Below are positions 35,946 through 46,437 of a stretch of 64,000 bases of DNA, piece after piece. A program made the position numbers and the translations under genes. Every line of letters starts with the position of its first letter. The first letter of the stretch is position 1. Source of the DNA: Thelephora terrestris (Eukaryota > Basidiomycota > Agaricomycetes > Thelephorales > Thelephoraceae); assembly GCA_015956445.1 (NCBI GenBank), contig WIUZ02000001.1, forward strand, positions 3,348,001 through 3,412,000, read 5' to 3'. A model generated the notes under the pieces. That model was not told where the DNA came from. It saw only the letters and a program-made list of their open reading frames with translations, and did not search any database.

Positions 35946-37039
35946 CCCTAAACCTAACTCTGACCTGGCCTAGTTCAGCCTTATCTTATCTTATCTTATC
36001 TTATCTATCTTATTCTGTCTTACCTACCCTAGACCCAACCTAACCTGACATAGTCAACTTAACCTGGTCCACCACAGATCACCCAACCTAACCTAAAGTG
36101 GTCTACCTGACCTAGACTGATGCAACTTGAGTTTATTCTTCTAATCAGCTGTTATCTTATCTGGCCTTAATCTAAATACCGTAGCTAACCAACATCTAAC
36201 CCAACCTCACCTGGCTCACCAGCAAGTAGCTGGGCTACAGGAACACACCCTGAGCTGCACCATCCCATATCCTGTATCCAACTGTCACTCAAACACAAGA
36301 ACTGTGGTGGACCTACAAGTTAGTGGACCCATAAGCCCACAGACCCACAAGTATAGGCTGTTCACTCAGTGGAAACATCTGTTATCCATCCTCACCCACG
36401 CACCACCCTCACTCTGTGTTCTGTGCCAGACTGCAACTTCACCACAGCTCATGTTCAGCCACCTAGCTAAACCCATGTACAATCAGGTCTACAAATCCAT
36501 GGATCCATAACCAGTAGTCTATCACCCTGACTTGCAGGTTCAGCCAGGTGGCTGAACATAAGCTGTGGTGAAGTTGCAGTCTGGCACAGAACACAGAGTG
36601 AGGGTGGTGCGTGGGTGAGGATGGATAACAGATGTTTCCACTGAGTGAACAGCCTATACTTGTGGGTCTGTGGGCTTATGGGTCCACTAACTTGTAGGTC
36701 CACCACAGTTCTTGTGTTTGAGTGACAGTTGGATACAGGATATGGGATGGTGCAGCTCAGGGTGTGTTCCTGTAGCCCAGCTACTTGCTGGTGAGCCAGG
36801 TGAGGTTGGGTTAGATGTTGGTTAGCTACGGTATTTAGATTAAGGCCAGATAAGATAACAGCTGATTAGAAGAATAAACTCAAGTTGCATCAGTCTAGGT
36901 CAGGTAGACCACTTTAGGTTAGGTTGGGTGATCTGTGGTGGACCAGGTTAAGTTGACTATGTCAGGTTAGGTTGGGTCTAGGGTAGGTAAGACAGAATAA
37001 GATAGATAAGATAAGATAAGATAAGATAAGGCTGAACTA

Positions 37040-37375
37040 GGCCAGGTCAGAGTTAGGTTTAGGGCAGGTTAGGTTTAGGTTTAGGTTTAGGTTTAGGTTT
37101 AGGTTTAGGTTTAGGTTTGGTGCTAGGATAGGTTTGGGGCAGGCTGGGTTTAGGGCAGGTTAGGTTTGGGGTTAGGTTAGGTTAGGTTAGGTTTAGGTTA
37201 GGTTAGGTTAGGTTAAGTCAGGGTTAGGTTAGGTTAGGTTAGGTTAGGTTAGGTTAGGTTAGGTTAGGTTAGGTTAGGTTAGGTTTAGGTTTAGGTTAGG
37301 TGTAGGTTTAGGTCTAGGTTAGGGTTAGGGTTAGGGTTAGGGTTAGGCTAGGTTAGGTTAGGTTAGGTCCAGGAC
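37040..37375 (-). repeat. Telomere-like TTAGGG/TTAGG tract, right arm of E1
   Basis: Inverse complement of the tract at 35631-35945. Reading plus, the order is CCCTAA - core - TTAGGG. The arrays therefore face outward from the ~1.1-kb core, as at the two ends of a linear chromosome. This is the opposite of a head-to-head telomere fusion. Confidence 0.85.
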
Positions 37376-38150
37376 TAGGTTTAGGGCTAGTTTATGACCA
37401 CAAACTGGTCTGTACTTCATGATATAATGAATATTACATATATATTTGTATTTCCCTATTTTTATCAATTTTTTTGGGATTTTTCTGAATCTTTTGGGCA
37501 AAAAATATATTAATATTGAAATTATGGGCTATTCAATGGACCAAAAAAATTGAAATAATTTTTATAAAATATTTATCTATACTCTGGAATTTTTTCCTGA
37601 TTTTTCCAGCCAGAAAAACAATTTTTTGAATATTTCTGGGAATAATTTACCATTTTGGGCACTTTCTAGACGTGTGGGAATTTTTTCAGTACTTTTTAGG
37701 ATTTTTCTGGCATTTTTCCGAATTTTCTAGCATATAATTTCCTTTTTTGGTAATTTTTGCCAAAATAATTTTTGAGTTGCTTATGTAAGCCATCAAAAAT
37801 TTCCTTTTTGGGAAATTTTGATCGGAAATTCCCACAGTCCATTTTTCATTTTCTGCCCTCCCTGACACCCGTGGGAATTTTTTCAGAATTTTCTGGAATT
37901 TCCCTGAATTTTTCAATTTTTATTATATAAGCAATCCACTCCCCTGGGCCACCCACACTGTCGGCACCTGCCTAATTGGGAGCACCAGTGCCCAGTAAGC
38001 TGGGTCCCAGTCCCCCCCATAATTTCCATTAAAACTTTATGAGTAAAATATCAATATCCCCCCTCAGGCCATTCAAAAACTCATGAGAAAAATCATTCAA
38101 ATTTGTGACAAAAACTCCTAAAACATTAATGTTTTTAATAAGGACTACTG

Positions 38151-39571
38151 ACAGGTCAAGCAATGAGTCCACGGACTGATGCACTCACAGGAACTTCTGT
38201 TCCTCCCAGAAATACCACCCCCCACGAGCGGTTCAGGAGGAGAGGCTCGCGAGATCTCGATGCAGAGGCTAAACGGGGTGCGTTATCTGGGATTCCTCGT
38301 TTTTCCTACCTCACACATCTCTAGTTCTTGAATCGATGGAAGGTGATTCGTTGTGCAAGAAAAACGTGGAGGGGTATCTTGGTCTCCTTACCCTATCATC
38401 TAACATGTTCGACGATTCAGCATAGTATACGTACGTTCAATACCCAGTCACATCCCTTGTTAACTGTCGTTAGAGCAGTCGTGTATGCAGTACAATCTTT
38501 ATCTGATCTGACCTACCAACTGAGCTAGCTACTCCGACCAATTTCTAACATCCCGGCAACCGCCGGAATCTTTTGTTGGCGGCGCTCCACGCAGCCGTCG
38601 TCCCCCTCACCTGAAATCGTTTCTTTCTCACCTGGACAACGACTCTCCAACTCCACAGCTTACAGCGCTGTCAATTGAGGATTGATCACTGCAGAACGCG
38701 ACCTAATCGTAGTCGTGGTCCGGTCTTGGGTCTGGAAGTTGGCTCGAGGTCCCGAGCACGTATTCACGTGGTGGGTGTACGTTTCCTGATTTCAGGGGAA
38801 CCCTCCTCATTCTTGTATCAGGTCCACCCTCGATCGCGCAAAATTCCGCAGCTGAACTTCGAGACATCTAAGGACTTCGCCGCTCGTCCGTACATGATCA
38901 AAAAATCCGCACAGGATCGGTCACTCCATGTCTCTAGTGCTCTCGAACGACAGTTCGATTTGCGATGCTCTGTCGCCCACATCTCTCACCCCTTCTCGTT
39001 CCGTACCCTTGGCCGCGGAGTCCTCGATGGTCGCTTGAAATATGCTGGAGACTTGATCCTTTGCACTCGATCTCACCAGCCTCAGCAAAGTTTCGAGTGC
39101 GGGGTTGGAAGGACAGGGACGAGGTCGGCTGGGGTTCAACCTCTGAATCCTCGTTCGCTTCAGGTACGTGGCAGTCATTTACAGGGTTTCGACCATGTCG
39201 AATTGAACGGGATTGCCCTTCAGGACCCCCCTGCCGACCCGGGCTACAACACGGACACGGAAGGAGCGCTTTCACCGCGCAAAGTTGACTCCATATATTC
39301 GCGCTTAATCGATCTCAAGGGTCCTATCATTGCTGCCACCACCGCTAGCGTACCTCAGCATTACACCCCATCCGCCACACCAGTTAAGCATTCAGGACAG
39401 ATAATCTTGTTCTTCCGCTTCGTCTGTCCTGCCGAAGGCGATTCGGAAGGGGGTCACATTGCCGTCGTCCAGATTCTCAACCGGTCACGACTCTCGTGCG
39501 TTTTAGTTCTCGTTCGAAGTGCACCGGGCGCCCTAGTAAATCTTACCCCTCCCCTCCCATCTCACAGGTTT
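38151..39571 (+). pseudogene. Host-locus fragment between the two giant palindromes
   Basis: Exon-like pieces: MSPRTDALTGTSVPPRN... up to a GTGCGT...CTCTAG intron near 38278-38325, then FLNRWK. A long frame from 38675 to 39571 is interrupted by element E2. Its end (GGHIAVVQILNRSRLSCVLVL) resembles AGAHITVIQFSTQFSYVLVL of the segment near 57210, so part of this fragment has a paralogue at 57184-57480. Product unknown. Confidence 0.35.
38510..38539 (-). other. tRNA-like 5' half with a polymerase III A-box match
   Basis: The minus strand reads GGTCGGAGTAGC then TAGCTCAGTTGGTAGG. The second part fits the tRNA D-arm and A-box consensus (TRGCNNARYNNGG). Downstream on the minus strand a T-arm-like 'ctgggtattgaacg' is only a weak B-box match, and no closing acceptor strand is found. 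It may be a tRNA pseudogene or the head of a SINE-like repeat. Confidence 0.3.
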
Positions 39572-39589
39572 CAGCTACTTTTTCCCCAT

Positions 39590-40500
39590 GGGTCATGGGC
39601 CATACGGCGTGACAAAATCCCATGACCCATGGGCCATACGTCGCCGTACGACAGGTACAAATCCCCATCACCCATGGACCGTACGATGGTGTGTGGGCCC
39701 CATGACCCATGGGTTGTACGGTGCTGTATGACAGTATGGCCTGTCCATGACCCATGGGTTGTACGATGCCGTACGGTGGTATGCCCTTCCCATGACCCAT
39801 GGGCCGTACGGTGGTGCTGGACAGCCATCCACCCTGCCCATGACCCATGGGGCGTACAGCGCCGTACGGTGGTATGCCCTGCCCATGACCCATGGGTCGT
39901 ACGGCGCCGTACGGGGGTTTGCCCTGCCCATGACCCATGGGTCGTACGGCGCCGTACGGGGGTTTGCCCTACCCATGACCCATGGAGCGTACGGCGCCGT
40001 ACGACAGTATGCCCTGCCCATGACCCATGGAGCGTACGGCGCCGTACGGTGGTATGCCCTGCCCATGACCCATGGAGCGTACGGCGCCGTACGGTGGTAT
40101 GCCCTACCCATGACCCATGGGTCGTACGGCGCCGTACGACAGTATGCCCTGCCCATGACCCATGGGTCGTACGGCGCCGTACGGGGGTTTGCCCTACCCA
40201 TGACCCATGGGTCGTACGGCGCCGTACGGTGGTATGCCCTACCCATGACCCATGGAGCGTACGGCGTCGTACGGTGGTATGCCCTACCCATGACCCATGG
40301 AGCGTACGACGCCGTACGGTGGTATGCCCTACCCATGACCCATGGGTCATACGGTGCCGTACGGTGGTTTGCCCTACCCATGACCCATGGAGCGTATGGC
40401 ACCGTACGACAGTATGCCCTGCCCATGACCCATGGACCATACGGCGCTGTACAGTGGAATGCCTTGCCTATGACCCATGGGTTGTACAGTGCCATACGGT
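39590..40500 (+). repeat. 45-bp satellite array, left arm of E2
   Basis: About 20 units of exactly 45 bp. Each has the palindrome CCCATGGG (or a variant) and, in the consensus, the perfect 16-bp palindrome CGTACGGCGCCGTACG. Because 45 is divisible by 3 and the unit lacks stops, long frames run through on both strands. They are not genes. Confidence 0.9.
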
Positions 40501-40715
40501 GGATTACCTCAAAAAGAATATTTAATGGATTACCTAATAAGGAACTATATGATGGATTACCTAAAAAGGAAATATTTGATGAATTACCTAAAAAGGAAAG
40601 ATTTGATGGATCTCCCCAAAAAGAAATATTTGATGGATTACCTAAAAAGAAAAATTTGCTTGACTGCCTAAAAGAGAAATAGTTGATGGATTACCTAAAA
40701 AGGAAATATCTGATT
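40500..40715 (+). repeat. 30-bp tandem repeat, left arm of E2
   Basis: Seven or so units of 'gatggattacctaaaaaggaa' type spaced about 30 bp apart. The mirror copy is at about 42005-42180. Confidence 0.8.
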
Positions 40716-40734
40716 GATTCTGGAAAATAGCAAC

Positions 40735-40935
40735 ATCCTAACCTAACCTCAAGGCACTGCCAGATCAGGAATCCATTCACCTCTTGCATTAGTTTTCTGT
40801 TTGTAGTCCTGACTAACCCAAAGTAGTTAAGCTAACATCATCCAATCTAACCTAACCTAACCTAACCTAACCTAACCCTAACCTAACCCTAACCTAACCC
40901 TCACCTAACCTAACCTAACCTAACCTAACCCAACC
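40735..40935 (+). repeat. CCTAAC telomere-like tract, left arm of E2
   Basis: CCTAA units with several CCCTAA units at 40850-40930. The mirror TTAGG tract is at 41755-41870, with more variants (TTAGAT, TTCGG). Confidence 0.8.
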
Positions 40936-42179
40936 CACCTGAAATAGCCAATCTAACCCATTTCAACCTAACCTAACCTGCAGTGGTCTATCCTACCTGA
41001 CTATAGCTTTGCCTAAGCTGACCCATGGCAAACAAGTCCTAACTTAAACTTGACCTTGCCTAGCACACCAACATGTAACATGGGTTACAGGAATGCAGTG
41101 CAAAGTGCATACCCCTTGGGGGACCTCCACCTGTATTTAGCCATAAGCTGGCTATCACTTGAACACACCTACTAACCTGGACCTACCAGTTGGTAGACCT
41201 GCAAGCCAACAGGTCCATGGACTATATTCCATAAGCTGTGCCTGCCACCCAACCATATTCACCTCTCTTGTACCAGATATTAACTTGATGACAAATAAAG
41301 CCAATCCACCTGGCTGAACCTATGACCCATTGGACTCATTAATTCATAAGTCTATAGGTCTGTGGGCCTGTAATGTGGAGGAACACACCCAGCTGGATTC
41401 TGGGTCTGTTCAGGTAGGTAAATTTGAGTTGTTGCTGAGTTTTGGCCTGGGCAAGAGATGTTTTGTGAATGTGGTTGGTGGTAATTGAGTGGCAGGATCT
41501 TTTATGGAATACCAGTCCAAGGACCTTTTGGCTTGCAGGTCCACCAACTGGTAGGTCCAGGTTAGTAGGTGTGTTCAAGTGATAGCCAGCTTATGGCTAA
41601 ATACAAGTGGAGGTCCCCCAAGGGGTATGCACTTTGCACTGCATTCCTGTAACCCATGTTACATGTTGGTGTGCTAGGCAAGGTCAAGTTTAAGTTAGGA
41701 CTTGTTTGTCATGGGTCAGCTTAAGCAAAGCTATAGTCAGGTTGGATAGACCACTGCAGGTTAGGTTAGGGTGAAATGGGTTAGATTGGCTGTTTCAGGT
41801 TAGATTAGGTTCGGTTAGATTAGGTTAGGTTAGGTTAGGTTAGGTTAGGTTAGGTTAGGTTAGATTGGATGATGTTAGCTTGATCACTTTGGGTTAGTCA
41901 GGACTACAAACAGAAAACTAATGCAAGAGGTGAATGGATTCCTGATCTGGCAGTGCCTTGAGGTTAGGTTAGGATGTTGCTATTTTCCAGAATCAATCAG
42001 ATATTTCCTTTTTAGGTAATCCATCAACTATTTCTCTTTTAGGCAGTCAAGCAAATTTTTTTTTATAGGTAATCCATCAAATATTTCCTTTTTAGGTAAT
42101 TCATCAAATATTTCTTTTTTAGGTAATCCATCATATAGTTCCTTATTAGGTAATCCATTAAATTTTTTTTTCAAGGTAA

Positions 42180-43600
42180 TCCACCGTACGGCACTGTACA
42201 ATACATGGGCCATGGGCAAGGCATTCCACTGTACGGCGCCGTACGCTCCATGGGTCATGGATAGGGCATACCACCATACAGCACCGTACAACCCATGGGT
42301 CATGGGCAAGGCATTCCACTGTACAGCGCCATACGGTCCATGGGTCATGGGCAGGGCATACCACCGTACGGCGCTGTACGCTCCATGGGTCATGGGTAGG
42401 GCATACCACCGTACGGCGCCGTACGACCCATGGGTCATGGGTAGGGCATACCACCGTACGGCGCCGTATGCTCCATGGGTCATGGGCAGGGCATACTGTC
42501 GTACGGCGCCGTACGACCCATGGGTCATGGGTAGGGCATACCACCGTACGGCGCCGTACGACCCATGGGTCATAGGCAGGGCATACCACCGTACGGCGTC
42601 GTACGCTCCATGGGTCATGGGCAGGGCATACTGTCGTACGGCGCCGTACGCTCCATGGGTCATGGGTAGGGCAAACCCCCATACGGCGCCGTACGACCCA
42701 TGGGTCATGGGCAGGGCATACTGTCGTACGGTGTCGTACGGTCCTTGGGTCATGGGTAGGGCTTACCACCGTACGGCGCCGTACGCTCCATGGGTCATGG
42801 GCAGGGCATACCACCGTACGGCGCCGTACGCTCCATGGGTCATGGGCAGGACATACCACCGTACGGCGCCGTACGCTCCATGGGTCATGGGTAGGGCAAA
42901 CCCCCATACGGCGCCGTACGACCCATGGGTCATGGGCAGGGCATACTGTCGTACGGTGTCGTACGGTCCTTGGGTCATGGGTAGGGCTTACCACCGTACG
43001 GCGCCGTACGCTCCATGGGTCATGGGCAGGACATACCACCGTACGGCGCTGTACGCTCCATGGGTCATGGGCAGGACATACTGTCGTACGGCGCCGTACG
43101 ACCCATGGGTCATGGGTAGGGCATACTGTCGTACGGCACCGTACGACCCATGGGTCATGGGTAGGGCATACCACCGTACGGCGCCGTACGCTCCATGGGT
43201 CATGGGCAGGGCATAATGTCGTACGGCGCCGTACGCTCCATGGGTCATGGGTAGGGCATACCACTGTACGGCGCCGTACGACCCATGGGTCATGGGCAGG
43301 GCATACCACCGTACGGCGCTGTACGCCCCATGGGTCATGGGCAGGGTGGATGGCTGTCCAGCACCACCGTACGGCCCATGGGTCATGGGAAGGGCATACC
43401 ACCGTACGGCATCGTACAACCCATGGGTCATGGACAGGCCATACTGTCATACAGCACCGTACAACCCATGGGTCATGGGGCCCACACACCATCGTACGGT
43501 CCATGGGTGATGGGGATTTGTACCTGTCGCACGGCGACGTATGGCCCATGGGTCATGGGATTTTGTCACGCCGTACGGTCCATGGGTCATGGGGAAAAAG
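42180..43600 (-). repeat. 45-bp satellite array, right arm of E2
   Basis: Inverse orientation of the left array, about 31 units. A block of several units containing a variant (CCTTGGGTCATGG, GGTGTCGTACG) occurs twice, near 42720-42760 and 42950-42980. This indicates internal duplication of a multi-unit block. Confidence 0.9.
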
Positions 43601-43606
43601 TAGCTG

Positions 43607-46076
43607 AATGGGCTCCCCATCTCGAATTCTTTGTTCATGCCCTACCAACCACTCATCCTCGACGTCCGTGCCTTACGCCATCTATTCTGCCCTCCCAATC
43701 ATACCAAATCATGCATACGAGTTCGCGCAGCAACCCCTTACCGTGCCTCGTGCACACCGTTCGCCTTCGATTGAACGCTACGAAGGTGCACCCGAACCCC
43801 CACGTATTAAACTCCCTCTCACACGAACCTCTGCAGGTGAAGAAAGCTTCATGTCTGGGAACATAGACGAGCAAAACAGTTCTCCAAGTTCCCGGGACCC
43901 CATCCCTCCGGATTGGTCCCCGGAGCCACACCAATCATCCCTCTATCTCGCTGACAAGATTTTCGAGCTCGTCTCCTACCTCTGGCTCTCCTTAGGTCTC
44001 TCGGCCATCATCCGTTCCGCATTCAAGCTCTCGCGCATCTTTCCAGGACTTTGCTGTTCATTGAACATTTGGTCTACCAGCCGCACCGTTGATTCCTACG
44101 CGACTCCGACCTGCCTTACCATGCCAGGTCCACCTCACCGTCCGCTCTAGTCTCCTCCTTACTCTGTAGTCGATGCATGTGTATTTAGTGTACGTACTAC
44201 GTGCTACCATCTCGCAACCACGACTCCATACTCCCTTTCCCTCACTCTTCATATTTGTTTTCGGCATATCGTCTTTCTCCTTGAATGAAACACGATTCTG
44301 CTGTACGCTAGGCTTGAAGCTTGACCGTTTGAACGTTCATGAACTTACACCCGGGAGACCAGTTCCGAGGTTACCCTTTTGATTCATCAGGATTCGATCA
44401 TCAAGCGCCCAATCTTCTATGCCAACTACCCGCCAACACGCAACACGACTCCTCGATTATCCCGCTTCACATGCCTGCCGCCAACTGGAACCGCGATCGG
44501 ATGCTAACGACGTTTTATCTAGCCCTCTCCCACCGTCGCGCAAGCCATATGGGTCATCAGCGTTCCGACACTCGACGAAATGTTGCGATTCACTCGTTCA
44601 CGAAGAACCCCTGTTCGGGGATAAGCAACGGGATGGCTGTCGAGAATCGGAAGGTGCGCGCCATAAGGCAACCGTCGTTGTATCCGGATTAACCCTCTGC
44701 CAGATCGTCACAGGGGTCTCGGCAGAGAGCGCGTGAGCCTTTTCCGAGTTCTCCTGTTGCTCGGTCACCAGATCCTTGGTGGATGGCGTGTTCGTGGATG
44801 GCGGTAGGCCTTGCCGTCGACTGCGATGCTCACTCCTCGCCTGTGGTCCTTATTCCCCACAACTTTCTGTCCCAGAGGAGTTGCCGATATCCTTGGTTCC
44901 GAGGGTGACGCAATCTTCCAGCTGTGTTCAGGTGGGCGTTGTTGAGCTGCGCTCCCGCCAGGGTTTCCGAGCGCACATCGCGACTACTTAGAGGTATGTT
45001 TTCTGGGTCACGTCAGTTTGTATGGAACCAACCTTGTGTTCTCGCAGGATTCAACCACTCAATCGAGAACTCTTCTCGTGTTTCAAAGGAACACTGCCGG
45101 TGAAGTGGACAGTCTTTATTCCCCCATCGGGGCTGGCAACTTTTAATTCTCGAACAACATCAAAACACATCGCATTTCAAGGGATCTACTGTCCGTAAGT
45201 GTCGCTATCAACTGGAGAAGGACAGGACAACACCAATGGCTGCTTCTTCGTGAACCTGCCGAAAGTGCGTGGCCGGTCTCCTCATAATTTGATGATATGG
45301 ATGTTGACTCCGACGTTGCCAGCGAACACATGTGGTAAAAACGGAACCGTTCAAGGACCAGTTTGGTCCGAGAGTTCAACGGGTCAACGGAAGCGTCTCA
45401 GGCTGGACGTCGGAGCATTCGAAGCGGGCGTGGCCGAGGGTGAGGCCTGCACTTCTTGTCAGCGCATCATCTAAATCAGTGACGCTACCGAACGCTAAGT
45501 CACCCCAAGCCATTGCTCCAGCTGTAAAACAGACTCACGCTGACTCCTTGAACCAATCTACACGCAAAGTGACGTGTCAACGTGTCTGTGGCGAACCCTA
45601 CAAGGACATCGACTCTTCAGGCGTGATCTCGATGCCCGAGATCCAATGAAAACGGCGCGCGAATCCTTTTTAGGGTACGCCAAGGAGAAAGCCCGCAAAC
45701 GGGTTGTCCTGGTCATCAACAAATGTGACCTCGTCCTGAACTGAGTCACCGTGAGGAGATGGTGAGTAATATGGGTCACCGTAAAACAAAGTCTTGACCA
45801 AACGAAACCCAGGGATGGCGCGGAAGTGTTAAATCACGCCATTTCATCATGGCGCTGAAGGATTATTACGTCGAGAAGGCTGTCGAGGACTCGGGTCTCC
45901 TCATAGGTGAAGACAGTTGGGCAGTCAAGTACATCAACATTGGTCGTGCGCGAACCATCATGGAGGCGTTCGACGACGACGCTAGCTGGTTCATAACCGT
46001 CAACGAAGTCAACAACTACACCCGGTCGAGACCTTTGAACTGGAGGTGTGTTGTTTTCCACAGGTGCACGAAGTTG
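43607..46076 (+). pseudogene. Host-locus fragment between E2 and the Copia element
   Basis: It continues the segment broken by E2: VPYAIYSALPIIPNHAYEFA resembles MCCAIYSARSIKPTRACEFA near 57360. It then holds several short frames without a recognisable domain, apart from the NOG2-like piece at 45560-45765. The last frame (MALKDYYVEKAVEDSGLLIG, from 45849) runs up to the Copia insertion. Joining 46081 to 55488 gives a continuous exon after TTTTCCACAG that reads VHEVDIFIPIIVCPTG-stop. Confidence 0.4.
45560..45765 (+). pseudogene. Fragment resembling nucleolar GTPase NOG2/GNL2
   Basis: In successive frames it reads CGEPYKDIDSSGVI, then LDARDPMKTARESFLGYAKE, then VVLVINKCDLV, stop, VTVRRW. This matches the order in circularly permuted YlqF/NOG2-type GTPases: a YK-IDSSDV block, LDARDPM, the G4 motif NKCDLV, and a T-WVT-RW block. 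One frame change and one in-frame stop separate the pieces. The rest of the GTPase (G1, G3) is absent nearby. It looks like a captured or decayed gene fragment, not a working GTPase. Confidence 0.5.
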
Positions 46077-46081
46077 ATATA

Positions 46082-46425
46082 TGTTGAACCGGAGGTCTGT
46101 GCCCGGCAACGGGTCAACCGGCTCCACCGCTTCGTGCGAGAGCCGATGCCGGAGAGCGCTGAATAAGCGACCCGAAGGAGCGGTATCACATCAGTGATCC
46201 GATCAATCGGTATGACGCGTGTGTGCCTTAAGCCACCGCACGGACCCTGCATCAGTCACGCTATATAGTTGTGACACCAATAGAGTAGATAGATATATAT
46301 ACCCCTCATGTGTAGATAGATCAATCAATCGCTTCTCTCTCTCTCTCCCCTATAAGCCTCTCCCCTTCAGGTAAGGATTAGAGTATCCATGTAGTAGTAT
46401 AGTATTATACTCTACCTGCTCAACA
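46082..46425 (+). repeat. 5' LTR of the Copia element (344 bp)
   Basis: Starts TGTTGAACC and ends CTCAACA. A TATATATA box lies near 46290. A (CT)n run precedes a possible donor CTTCAG/GTAAGG at 46371. Confidence 0.95.
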
Positions 46426-46437
46426 GGTTATGAGCCC
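46426..46437 (+). promoter_or_regulatory. Primer binding site matching the initiator tRNA-Met anticodon arm
   Basis: GGTTATGAGCCC directly follows the LTR. It is the exact complement of GGGCUCAUAACC, the anticodon stem-loop of eukaryotic initiator tRNA-Met. Copia of Drosophila and Ty5 prime from such a cleaved tRNA half instead of the 3' end. This element most likely does the same. Confidence 0.8.

Larger units (their letters stand above)
34854..38150. mobile_element. Giant foldback element E1 (3297 bp near-perfect palindrome)
   Basis: The left end CAGTAGTCCTTATTAAAAAC and the right end are exact inverse complements. Arms of about 1.62 kb (34854-~36473 and ~36536-38150) match at about 99% by eye. 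Sampled differences are a single base in the CCCGGGG/CCCAGGG stretch and a 6-bp indel near 34953/38050. The loop is only ~60 bp. From the outside in, each arm has AT-rich sequence, a telomere-like tract, a GATAA/TTATC run and a core with 'ggacctacaagttagtggac'. No transposase is encoded; a 76-residue frame appears identically in both arms. No target duplication was found (flanks accctccg and acaggtca). Confidence 0.85.
39572..43606. mobile_element. Giant foldback element E2 (4035 bp) with satellite arms
   Basis: The ends CAGCTACTTTTTCCCCATG and the inverse are at 39572 and 43606. The left arm (to ~41216) and right arm (from ~41520) mirror each other with a ~300-bp loop. Outside in: a 45-bp satellite, a 30-bp 'gatggattacctaaaaagg' repeat, a CCTAAC tract, then a core. 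The right satellite has more units than the left (about 31 against 20), so the arms differ in length. The core resembles that of E1 ('acaggaatgcagtg' with 'acaggaacacaccctg', 'ctatcacttgaacac' with 'ctgtcactcaaacac'). No transposase and no clear target duplication. Confidence 0.8.

Noticed and set aside
35631-37375. True telomere or telomere-fusion point
   Set aside because: The repeats are degenerate, flanked by unique DNA on both sides, and oriented CCCTAA-core-TTAGGG, opposite to an end-to-end fusion.
35082-37916. Identical 76-codon frames in the two arms of E1
   Set aside because: AT-rich, lysine-rich translation duplicated only because the arms are inverse copies. No promoter or domain.
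34846-38158. 8-bp target duplication expected if E1 were a hAT element (its ends begin CAG)
   Set aside because: Flanks accctccg and acaggtca do not match. E2 flanks (acaggttt, aatgggct) do not match either, so no superfamily is claimed.
39590-40500. CRISPR-like array
   Set aside because: The 45-bp units are contiguous with no unique spacers, in a eukaryotic genome with no cas genes.
39571-43549. Long repetitive open frames of 240-463 codons on both strands
   Set aside because: They follow from a stop-free 45-bp satellite unit whose length is a multiple of three. All six frames are open, there is no codon bias and no start context.
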